Shown here: in pieces, positions 10,589-20,427 of the stretch | Layout of the letters: each line of letters starts with the position of its first letter | Position numbering within the stretch: the stretch's first letter is position 1 | Source: Bigelowiella natans CCMP2755 | Lineage: Eukaryota > Cercozoa > Chlorarachniophyceae | NCBI GenBank assembly: GCA_000320545.1 | Contig: ADNK01000667.1 | Coordinates: forward strand, 1-27,840 | Reading direction: 5' to 3' | DNA: 27,840 nt | Program-made: the position numbers and the translations under genes | The notes under the pieces: model-generated | What the model was told of the DNA's origin: nothing | The model's database searches: none | Seen by the model: the letters and a program-made list of their open reading frames with translations, nothing else

Positions 10589-11953
10589 TTATGGTCGTTG
10601 GCTATATGGTGATGCTTAATCAATTAACATTCTGGAGGCAATTTTAATTCATTTTAGTTTCGAACTACATTTGCTACACCGTGCGTTAGAATTTTAGAAA
10701 TGCATGAGGTAACATAGATCTTGTTGGGGACAATTTAAGCGACATAGTGATCTAGCTGAATCGTGAGCCACAGCACCTCGATCGAAGACAATATCGAAAG
10801 AGTTTGCTTCATTGTGCCGCGCAAGATTTCATCCCTATTCGAAAAGTAGAAAATGCAAGTGCCATGTGCGCACATCCACATGCAGCACACGTACACGTTG
10901 TATTCGTTTTCATGTGCAGCACCTAGCGCCGTATCTGTTGTGACGCGAAGACACGTACTGGGACAGAGAGTGCAATGATGCCAGCACGCCGCGCGCGGCG
11001 TTCGACCAGCGTGGACTTGTGCAGGTGCACAGAACAAATAAAGGCAAGCGACGTTTGGTGTAAACCCGTGAACGCACGCAGCACATGTGATTATGCAGAG
11101 ACGATGCAACAAAATGCGTGCTGGACGTGTGTGAAATCATTTGGTATGTGCACTCTGGACACGTTTGCGACACATCTGTCCCACATTGCCATGCCCACAA
11201 ATGCCAGAGCGTCTCTTCCCATGGTGCCGTCTCCTCGATCAAAAGAGCCATTCCTGAAACTGCACCGTGCATTGTGTGCGTTCAATCATTTCACGTGTGC
11301 TCATGGATGTCAACGAGTGGATGTCATGCCTGCACTAGCACACCAGCATCCCTTTGCACCTGCTGTTGCACACGCACTGGCGTGGTCTGCAATTTGCGTG
11401 AAACAATGCGCAAATGATTTTGAGCATCACGGTGTCTCATGCCATTTGGTCCGCACAATCACTTCAAACGATCGTCTTCATTCGCTTGTGGTGGCAAAAT
11501 TTTGTGTCAATGCCTTCACCACAAAACCAACGAAAGTGCAGTTCACCACACGACGTTTGAACGTCAGTCGCACACAAACTAGCAAATTCTTCCATGCCTT
11601 CAGCCATTTTGCAACATTGTCAACACGCGATGACCGTGATTCACCATGAGCACAGAAACATTCCAAGCTGGCATGGCATGCAATTGCAGCATTGGGAGCA
11701 CATGCAAGTGGTGATCAATCAATTGACATTGGCAACTGTGAAACCCCAATGTGCATCACGATGCCCTCATCCGCCTTGCAGCGAAGTTGGAAGCCCAAAT
11801 GCATTCAACCCTGCATGTCTTGCTGTCCTCACAATGGACTCGTCAAAGAGTTCCTCAGAATCAGTTGAAGAAACAGCATCGCTATGCTCTCTCCGACGAC
11901 CTCTTCCGCGTCTGTTTTCATTTTTCTCCCCCCGCTCTCACCTTGCAATTGCA
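10589..11953. other. Gene-poor stretch with one long uncharacterised ORF
   Basis: Between the small membrane protein gene and the retroelement tail no recognisable gene was found. The longest open frame is 10975-11649 (+), 224 codons from ATGATG to TGA, rich in Cys and His with no known motif. An opposing frame of 120 codons covers 10910-11272. A plus-strand frame at about 11751-11840 reads HHDALIRLAAKLEAQMHS, which loosely recalls C-terminal parts of LINE polyproteins, so part of this stretch may be eroded transposon. No splice-supported model could be built. Confidence 0.3.
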
Positions 11954-12016
11954 CAATGAACAATGAACAATGAACAATGAACGCTGAACAATGAACAATG
12001 AACAATGAACAATGAT
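11954..12016 (-). repeat. 7-bp tandem repeat (CAATGAA)n, probable LINE 3' tail
   Basis: Nine 7-bp units run from 11954 to 12016. Unit 5 is the variant CGCTGAA and the last unit is CAATGAT. On the minus strand the unit reads TTCATTG. The array lies downstream of the retrotransposon reading frame on that strand, which is where many non-LTR elements carry a simple-repeat tail instead of poly(A). Confidence 0.9.
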
Positions 12017-12640
12017 GACGAACTACGTTTCCAAAACGTTGCAAGACATTTGCAGTGTGCGAAATGCAGTGCCTCGAACTGGCTTCAGTGAGGACTGTGA
12101 CTAGCAAATCAACTAGCTGGTTTTTCAAAATGGCATGATTCAGTCATTGTGAAGCAATGACACTAGCGGCAAAATTCTGGCGGCGCAAGGCCTCCACTCT
12201 GAGCAAAAACTTCCTGAAGGCCATGTCCACACAACGATCCACGTTTGGATCATCTGAGGGCCCCCCCAGCAGAACTTTGGTTTTGAAAGAGTCTGGAGCG
12301 TCAAAGAATGAAGAGCAGAAGGAAGAAGCTGGGCCCAGAGCTGATCTCATGCACGAGAGAAGTTTGTTTCTCTCTGCATTCAAGTGAGTGCAATGATGGA
12401 TGAGGTGGTTGACACTTTGAACAACTTCAGCATTGCAAAGAGGACAAACCGAGGAAGAGGGGGGCAAATTGTGAACTTTAGCCCTGTGTCCTTCAGTTTC
12501 GCAAGCCCCAGCGCGGAGCTGAAGTTCAATTGCTGAAGTTTGATCAACACTCCTGAATTGTCATGCCAATCATCGAGATGACACTCAAACAATCTGGAAG
12601 CTGGCCTTCCAATGTGGCTCTTCGCCCAGGCTCTGAGTTT
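12010..12640 (-). mobile_element. Decayed non-LTR retrotransposon (LINE) 3' fragment
   Basis: On the minus strand a frame ending at 12144 carries CPLCNAEVVQSVNHLIHHC, a CxxC...H...C zinc knuckle like those after the reverse transcriptase of many LINE polyproteins. The frame behind it reads IELQLRAGACETEGHRAKV, matching the usual basic segment before that knuckle. Further upstream, IGRPASRLFECHLDDWHD is in another frame, so at least one frameshift lies near 12545-12560. No polymerase core, endonuclease or intact ORF1 is present. After the stop come about 130 bases of 3' UTR and the 7-bp tail. The copy is 5'-truncated at about 12640, where further copies of its own 3' end begin. It is inactive as it stands. 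Confidence 0.75.
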
Positions 12641-12641
12641 G

Positions 12642-12836
12642 CAATGAACAATGAACAATGATGAAGAACTGCATTTCCAAAATGTGACAAGACATTTGCA
12701 GTGCACGATTGCAGATTGGGGCAATGAACAATGAAACAATGAAACAATTATGAAAAAACTACATTTCCAAAGTGTTGCAAGACACTTGCAGTGTGCAAAA
12801 TGAACAATGATGATGAACTACATTTCCAAAGTGCAG
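12642..12836 (-). repeat. Three further copies of the LINE 3' terminus in tandem
   Basis: A block of about 55 bases at 12010-12064 next to the main tail (key words GAACTACGTTTCC and CAAGACATTTGCAGTG) recurs at 12656-12707, at about 12743-12797 and, cut short, at 12801-12836. The first two copies are each preceded by CAATGAA-type units (12642-12655 and 12722-12742). All copies have the same orientation as the main fragment. They look like very short 5'-truncated insertions of the same element family, stacked on each other's tails. Confidence 0.75.
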
Positions 12837-12837
12837 T

Positions 12838-12880
12838 TTCCTAGGATTTCCTAGGATTTCCTAGGATTTAGGATTTCCTT
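12838..12880. repeat. 10-bp tandem repeat (TTTCCTAGGA)
   Basis: A unit equivalent to CCTAGGATTT occurs three times, followed by a partial unit. Each full unit contains the palindrome CCTAGG. The array lies directly after the last LINE tail copy and about 270 bases before the calpain start. Confidence 0.85.
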
Positions 12881-13151
12881 GCTAAGCCGTTTCTACGTAA
12901 CGTCAGCAAAACACAAATGTCGCGTTTTACCCGCCGACTTCTTCTTCCGCGATCTAAATATAGAGCTGCGCATAATTTGCAACGGAAAACAAGGGGGCTG
13001 TTTCGATGATTCTCGCCTTGAGCGTTGAAAATGGGCTGTTTCCGCCTTGTTTTTCCACGCTGTTTCCGCCTGGCTTAATGACCGAAGATTTGAACTTCTT
13101 AATACGATCAAGATCCCATTTTCTGTGAGAGAGAGAGAGGGGGAGAGAGAG

Positions 13152-14993
13152 ATGATGCGTTCACCAAACCCCGAAGACTCACACCCAAGCCCGCGTGGGG
13201 AACATGGACCACGACCAGAGGAAGTTGAGAAACCGGGAACGTCGCTCTCACAGAAGCTCGAGCTGGCAGGCGTCACGCCACCACTCCCTGTCGCGGAGAA
13301 GAAGATAATCGACGAGAACGCTGGCATTGAAGACAATGACACTCCCAATGGAGGCATGGAGCCACTGGCGGTACCGATGTTGGTTAAGTGTCAAGGAGCT
13401 GATGAGCTGGAGGAAGTGGATCTAGAGGCTCTCTTGGGGGGCAAGCCCGGGGAGGACAGGTACAAGGGAAAGAAGTGCCTTGAGAAATTCCTCCTGTCTT
13501 GGTTTGGCCTGTGCTGGGGTGAGGCCCACTGGGTTTGGAGTTTCCTATGCTGTCCGTTCATTCTGGTGTGGCGCTCGATCTTGACGTATTTCGTGCCGTG
13601 CATCCTCTTGCTCCTGAACACCATCTTCCGCTGCACCTGCGGAGCACTGTGCAAGGACTGCCTGATGTTCGACGACCGGTACTTCCCAAAGGGCGTGCGC
13701 GTGCTGGGTGATGGGACAAAGGACACCAGTAAAATTGCTGTGAGCAGCCTCAAGGCGCAATCGGAGGCCAAGATCGACAGCAAGATTGACTGGGTGCGCG
13801 CTGGTGACATGATCAAGGACCTCGTAGACAGCAAGGATTCGAAAATCAACCACGCGGCTTTGTTTTACGGCCCCCCCTCCTGGAAGGACGTGAACCAGGG
13901 AAACCTGGGAGACTGCTGGTTGGTGTCCGCGATGGCCAGCATTGGCGAGTATCCCCAGGCCATCAGCAACGTGTTCTCCACTCGCAGATACAACGAGTAC
14001 GGGAAGTACACGGTCAAGTTGTACGACGGGCGCTACGACGAGTGGGTGGACATCACGATCGACGACTGGATTCCCGTCTACAAAGGCAAGAAGAGGCCGG
14101 TGTTCTTGACGCCGAAGGGACACGCGCTCTGGGCCCTGCTTCTCGAGAAGGCCTTCGCCAAGTTTTGCTCCGGGTACTCCAATCTGGACGGCGGCCACCA
14201 GCTGTGGGCGTTCCAGGCTATGACTGGCGACGTGTGCTTCGCGCTTAAAAAGGACAAATCGAATCTGTGGGCGCGATTGGACCTCACGTATGAGGCGCCT
14301 CCGCGCAGCATATGCGGCCGGATCTGCTCCGCGCTGTGCTTCTTCATCTGCCCGTGCTGGCGGACCTACCGGACGGAGAACCCCCGCAAGCACTACGGGA
14401 TGACATCGAGGGGGGAGAAATTCGACTCCAAGCGCACGTGGAAGCTCCTCGAGCACTACCACACGCAAAAGGCCCTGATCAGCTGCAGTGCCTCCGCCAA
14501 GGGCGAAGAGAAGGGGAAGGACGGCATCGTGAGAGGGCACGCATACAGCGTGCTGAACATCGTCGAGAAAGGCGAGTTCAAAATGCTGCAGCTTCGCAAT
14601 CCCTGGGGCAAATTCGAGTGGAAGGGCGCGTGGAGCGACGGAAACGCGATGTGGACAAAGCATCCGGACGTGGCGCGGGCCTGCGGCTACGACGCGAAGA
14701 CGACCGACAAGAATGACGGGGCCTTCTGGATGGAGTTCAACGACTGGAAGCGCATCTTCGACATGGCGGACATCTGCGACCGCTCTTCAAACCGTGACTT
14801 GGCCCTCGACGTGAATGAGGAGAAAGGCATTTTGGGAGTGTGCGAGGGGTGCCTGGTAGGCTGCGCGACGTTCTGGTGCTTGTGCCAAGGCTGCTATACC
14901 CTCTTCTGTGCGCACAAAACAAAGGATGAAACCGCGGATGTTACCGGCTGCTGCGATTGCCTAACCGGAGAGTCCGGGAAGTCTTACAAGTGA
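13152..14993 (+). CDS. Calpain-family cysteine protease, cysteine-rich, single exon
   Basis: A papain-fold protease of the calpain family (peptidase C2), uninterrupted over 613 residues from ATG 13152 to TGA. The triad is intact: Cys255 in QGNLGDCWLVSAM, His463 in GHAYSVL and Asn483 in LRNPWGKFEWKG. Other calpain marks are VDITIDDWIPV and ALLLEKAFAKFCSGY. About residues 112-172 are hydrophobic and Cys-rich (FGLCW, FLCCPFILVW, ILLLLNTIFRCTCG), and the C terminus has CEGCLVGCATFWCLC and GCCDCLTG. Membrane attachment by these segments or by palmitoylation is inferred. No EF-hand (PEF) domain follows. The frame is open back to 13047, but that part translates a GA run, so the ATGATG just after it is preferred; initiation at the second ATG (13155) is equally possible. 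Lack of introns and a GC-rich third-position bias set this gene apart from its neighbours. Confidence 0.95.
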   Translation: MMRSPNPEDSHPSPRGEHGPRPEEVEKPGTSLSQKLELAGVTPPLPVAEKKIIDENAGIEDNDTPNGGMEPLAVPMLVKCQGADELEEVDLEALLGGKPGEDRYKGKKCLEKFLLSWFGLCWGEAHWVWSFLCCPFILVWRSILTYFVPCILLLLNTIFRCTCGALCKDCLMFDDRYFPKGVRVLGDGTKDTSKIAVSSLKAQSEAKIDSKIDWVRAGDMIKDLVDSKDSKINHAALFYGPPSWKDVNQGNLGDCWLVSAMASIGEYPQAISNVFSTRRYNEYGKYTVKLYDGRYDEWVDITIDDWIPVYKGKKRPVFLTPKGHALWALLLEKAFAKFCSGYSNLDGGHQLWAFQAMTGDVCFALKKDKSNLWARLDLTYEAPPRSICGRICSALCFFICPCWRTYRTENPRKHYGMTSRGEKFDSKRTWKLLEHYHTQKALISCSASAKGEEKGKDGIVRGHAYSVLNIVEKGEFKMLQLRNPWGKFEWKGAWSDGNAMWTKHPDVARACGYDAKTTDKNDGAFWMEFNDWKRIFDMADICDRSSNRDLALDVNEEKGILGVCEGCLVGCATFWCLCQGCYTLFCAHKTKDETADVTGCCDCLTGESGKSYK

Positions 14994-15208
14994 TGTGTGG
15001 CGCATGAATTTCTATATTCGAGGATCTCTCAAATAGCGTTGAAGCAGCGGCCGCAGCTCTTATCGTACTCGCAAGTAGCACTACGATGTGGAAAGGGAAT
15101 AATAAGTTTCGTCTCTTATCGCTTCGATTTCATAGCTTCAAATGAAGTAAGATCTCCAGCATTGCGAATAGTGAATGGCGACACCTGACATTGCAGGCAA
15201 TGTAGACG

Positions 15209-15247
<39 letters not shown>

Positions 15248-15944
15248 CATTTGTGTAATGTAGGATTAAGCACATGATCATTAAAAAAAAGCATATAGTT
15301 ATTGCTATTCTGTGGTCTGTGGAGCGCGCGTGTGTCGCCGACGAGGGTCGTGCATCATCCTGTATACTGCAAACGAATGACTCTACATGTAGCTTACAAT
15401 GACTGCATGCAAACACATTATGTACGCGTCGTTGCATGTCGTGAGGCTTGCATTGTGCCAGCAGCAATCAAAAGCAACAGATAATAGCAGAGTCGCAAAT
15501 GTAATAATTGCGACATATATATATGCTATATATTAGTATGAATACTATATAGTATATGGACATATATGTCCCTATAATAGACTGTGAAAGAGCAGAGCCA
15601 AAAATGACTACAGATACATCGATCATTAAGCAATTTCTGAGTTAATGCGGCCGAACCGTATGTGTGCCGACGTAGAAACGGTTTTTCTAACGTGCTATGC
15701 ACTACTAATCTGTACACGGTCGATGGAGGTAATCATCATCAAGTACAGGAACTACTTAAATCCACAAGGCTCGTCATTTTCGTCGTATCTACTCAACGCC
15801 AATAACAATAGCAACAGCAGAAACAGAAGTGAGGGATGCACATATGAGACGACGATTTCCTTCGTATCATAGCGATGGCATAGTAGGCAATAAGCAGTCG
15901 ACTCCCCCCCCCTCTTATCAACACCTCGCGCATGCGCGTGGGAC
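14994..15944. other. Convergent intergenic region with (GT)n and AT palindromes
   Basis: This is the 3' flank shared by the calpain (+) and the Gfo/Idh gene (-). It contains a GT run at 15211-15245 and two adjacent perfect 14-bp palindromes, ATACTATATAGTAT at 15542-15555 and GGACATATATGTCC at 15558-15571. No gene was recognised. Polyadenylation signals for both genes are expected here but none was clear. Confidence 0.6.
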
Positions 15945-16485
15945 TTACGTGATTGTCATTTGTCTCTTCTCGTCGAGGCTCCTCCTACCAGCCTCGAGTA
16001 TAGCAGTTACCTACACCCGAGAAGCCCCCCCCCCCCACACACACAGATGGGGGATTCAGGCCAGTAAAAATTCCCCTTTAAAAGACGGGGCGGCGGCCGA
16101 AAGGCCCCCCCCCCCCCCCCCCCCCCGCCGGGAAATGGGCAACAAACACACACGGCCCCACACGTATCCCCACACAAATAGAGAGGCAGTAATAAACACC
16201 TGCATTGTGGTGTTGGCGGTTGGCATGCTGGCATCGAGCTCGGCCGTCTTTCGGGATCCTTGATTCAGAGCTTGGGCCTCGACTACAAAAGCCTCGAAGC
16301 TAGCGTGTTTTGGGAGAGATGATAGTTAGGGAAGCAATGCCGCTATACGCTTTCAGATGAAACGCACACGACGAGGAGCCTCATCAGCATCATCATCGTC
16401 GTCGTCGTCGTCGTCGTCGTCGTCATTATCGTTCATCATCGTCGTCTCTTCACAGAGTGCGTGCTGCCTGTTGTGTGGTCACTAC

Positions 16486-16538
<53 letters not shown>

Positions 16539-17026
16539 CTCTCAGCACCTGCGATATCCGTAGCCATGGCGTCCACCGAAATGGCCGTCGGCTCCCTTAG
16601 TGTACTTCATATATAGCGGATTCACGCTCGCGAAGGAACCCTTCTCGTCCCCTGCAAAGGCAAACAGTTATATCTTAAAAGAAGAACCGCACCGCGTGTG
16701 TGTGCAAGATTCTAAGATGGATTCAAGGCGCCTTCATCGCCATCATCTCGGATCTGGATTTTAATGCCCTTCAGAGAGCATCGAAGGTACGAACACGCGT
16801 TGCGGAAGAAAACGAAAAGTACGGCAACCCCGATGATGATGATGACGACGATGATGATAATGATGACAACGATGATGATGATGACGATCGTGCCGATGGT
16901 GGTACTGGTCCGCAAACATTCATTACGACGATAATGATCATCATGGTGGTGGTGATGATGAGGATGGCGTGTATGCTCTCGGAAACAAAATAATGCTTCG
17001 AATGTGTACGTACGCAAATGAATATA

Positions 17027-17064
<38 letters not shown>

Positions 17065-17259
17065 TTATGCATCGGCATGCGCGAGTGTTTTGCGGGGCCG
17101 AGACGGGCTATATGAAGCCCACTTCTAAAGCGCGACAGCAACGCCGAAAACAACCAACTACAACAACTGCAACAACGAACACGAGAAGCGACCCGCGGTT
17201 GTATATCCGCGATGTGCCTGATCGATCTTGACTTCTCCCTTATGACCCTGGAGAGAAAG

Positions 17260-17303
<44 letters not shown>

Positions 17304-17469
17304 AGAGAAGGAGAGATGAGAGGGGGGGTATTACCAGCAAAAGACTCTTAGTCAAACATGCTACCGAAGACGCAATGTATGGAACATAGCAGCTGCTTGC
17401 ATGAATTACACAGCACACCTGCTATACCATCCACCGATCATCAAAACCGCTACTACAGCACCACAGCTC

Positions 17470-17500
<31 letters not shown>

Positions 17501-18102
17501 CTAATATAATGCGCCGGGACCATGTAGAAGAAGCGCTGTTGGGAATGTACGTCGGCTTGGCCTGAGCGATTGGCGGAGGAGGTGAAAAGACACGTTCAGA
17601 AAAAGGAACAAGAAAAACGGAAAATAGAACGATGTAGCAATAAAGCGGATGAGAGGGGGGGGAGAGGGAGGTTTAAGTATAGAGGAAAGAGAGATCGTTC
17701 GTAGAAAAAAACGACAGATTGAGAGCAGGGAAGGGCGGGGGGGGGGGGGGTGAAGGAAGGGTTTGGCGCATTACCTGCTACCCAGGAAGCAGTGTACACA
17801 GCAGTGCCAATGTTCTTCGATTTAAGGTTCAGCCTGTTTGATCGGGATTTCAATTGTATGGATAATGGTAAGTTGCAGGGTAAAGTGCCGTCCTTCTGGT
17901 TGGCGTCGGTGCTATGGTTTCTTCGAATCATCGTCTCCCCGCCCCCCCCTTCTTGCCCTTCTAAAAGAAAGGCTCATGCGATTTGTGGGTGTGAATCGTG
18001 TGCATTTGCGCAGACGCGTGTGTGTGCTGAAATGACGATATTTACCACTGAACCGTGAGAGTGATCGTATCTTCGGCTGGGATGCCCATTTTCTACAAAA
18101 GA

Positions 18103-18136
<34 letters not shown>

Positions 18137-18297
18137 TCTGTGAGAGTGCGTATCAGAGAAATTCAAACTTGCCCTTCCCTTCCCCACTCTCGCTTTCTCT
18201 GGGTCGTTCGCACCTTTGCGACTCCCGTTGCCGCAACGCCCAATACACTTATGGGTCTGCACAGTATATTTATTGTGTGTGTGCATATATTGATATG

Positions 18298-18343
<46 letters not shown>

Positions 18344-18780
18344 CGTGTGCGTGCGTGTGTGACGCTCTCTCTACGCCGTTGTGTCGAATAATCATTCTCT
18401 CGCTTCTTGCCATCCAATGGATAATGAGAGACGGAGGACAGGGCGTGTGTGTAGGGGGGGGGGGGGGGGGGGATAGATTATTTCTTCATCGCAAACAGCG
18501 TCGTCCTCATTCACAACAGCAGCGACACACTCGGAACGGCATTGATAGCGACAAAACGTCTTCGCACGGCCTTGCATGGCCCATACATGGAAGTCGTATG
18601 TGATGAGAGTTCAGGTAGTAGCTGAGGGGAGGGGAGGGGGGGGGGGGGGGGGAGCGAATGAAACCGAGCACAATATCATATGAAATTCGACAATGGCGGA
18701 TCGATCATCATAAAATCCAGAGGCGCCTCTCGATGATGTCATTTGCTGTGGTATTTGGTGCGAACTGGATGTTTGCGACA

Positions 18781-18826
<46 letters not shown>

Positions 18827-20319
18827 TACAGTGCACACCAGGTGCGGGACGTGGCCACCTTATGTCCGACGACTTCCCGGCCCACGCACGGAATGTTTCG
18901 AGCTGAAACTTCGGCTAAGGGCATTTTTGTTTGACAACAGGCTTCGTTTATTACCAACAACAACAACAACAACTACGACAAGAAAAGAAAAGAAAAGGAA
19001 AAAAAAGGAAAGACTCCAACCAACACGACGCATAAGTTGCGATTCGCTCCGAGCGTGCGTGGCAAGTGTGCGTTTGGTATCGATGTGGTGGTGCCGAATG
19101 ACTCTGCCGTTCCAGACGCGACCTATCATCTATCTGCTCCTACCTGGCTCATGTAGCTCACGAAATGGCCAAAGTCGCCTGGAGGAGGGGGCACAGTGAT
19201 CGAGAGGGTTGTTGTTGATGATGGATTTACCGTAGAACACCATCATCATCAACAACAACAATAGTAACAACAACAACAGTAACAACAACAACTAAAGCTT
19301 TTAGAGAATAACCCAGATTTCGTATCCGCTGCCTGGCATCCTCGTAGATGAAGTCGTACCGTTTGTGGACCTTTCGCAGCAGCAGAACGGGTGCAAGCAT
19401 GCAAGTAATCACGGGGCAGCAGAATAGCTACAATCGCACAAAGAAGGAGTTACGCCATCGACGATAGATGCGTCTGAGCCGAACCCACAATGCAAGTCGC
19501 GCCGATGTGTAATTCCGTTTTCAAAAATAAAATGTCGATAGCCCCTTCCCCCCCCCACATCCTCCTTCAGTACGGCTCAGGGTCGCAGGACCGAAGAATC
19601 ATCGGTGTATCCCGCTTTCCCCCTCCCCCCCAGCGCATAGCAGCAGCAAGTGGGGAGGTAGCAGCAGCAGTCAAGGTGGGCAAAGAAGTCACGATTCTCT
19701 CACCTCTATTGCAACGAGGACCCCGGCCTGAAATATGAGAGATGTGAGCATAAAGATCGCCAACGCAAATGTAACGACAGCACCCCCACCACCAACACGT
19801 GCGGTGCTCTCCTCCTCGCACGTATGGATGTCATTCCGGCGCCCAATCAATGGCATGGAAGGGGGGAGGCACCTTCTTCGCAGCCGCCACGATCTTGCGA
19901 TGCTGTTCCAACGTCTTGACCATAGGCTGGGGGACAGGGGAATCAATGCGGACAGAACGAGTCGCTTGCGCCAGGATGTCTGCTCGGTGGCGACGGCGAT
20001 GACAACGACTACGACTACGCCTACGATAACCAACAGCTACTGCTACACGGGATCACCACCTTCGTGCACATGACGTGCAATCCGCGCTTGATGGCCTCCA
20101 TCACGATCTGGCGGGGGGAAAGGGTTCGAATCGGTAGATGATGAGGGCGAGCCTGCGTGAGGCGTCTTGCGAAAGCACTTTGCTCGAGGAGATCTAACCC
20201 AGAGGGGTCCACAACCACCAGGCGCTCTTCTAACTCCTCTTCCCCGTCAACTCTAAAAAATAGCTCTTTGGTGCTATTCCTCTATGCTACGACTCTACTG
20301 CTCTAATGACGACGACGAC

Positions 20320-20357
<38 letters not shown>

Positions 20358-20393
20358 TGACGGGGATGATGGTGATGGTGACTACTACTCTTG

Positions 20394-20427
<34 letters not shown>

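Noticed and set aside
11954-12836. Repeated units resembling a CRISPR array
   Set aside because: Units are 7-bp tandem repeats and diverged 55-bp blocks with no regular spacers, in a eukaryotic context, and linked to LINE coding sequence.
13545-14663. 372-codon open frame antisense to the calpain
   Set aside because: It mirrors the GC-rich third positions of the calpain, shows no motif, and the calpain frame has an intact catalytic triad.
16700-16993. Asp-rich ORF
   Set aside because: It is the translation of a GAT/GAC repeat inside a Gfo/Idh intron.
20110-20140. tRNA-like T-loop word GGTTCGAATC
   Set aside because: No acceptor, D-arm or anticodon arm can be paired around it; it lies in an intron of the oxidoreductase gene.
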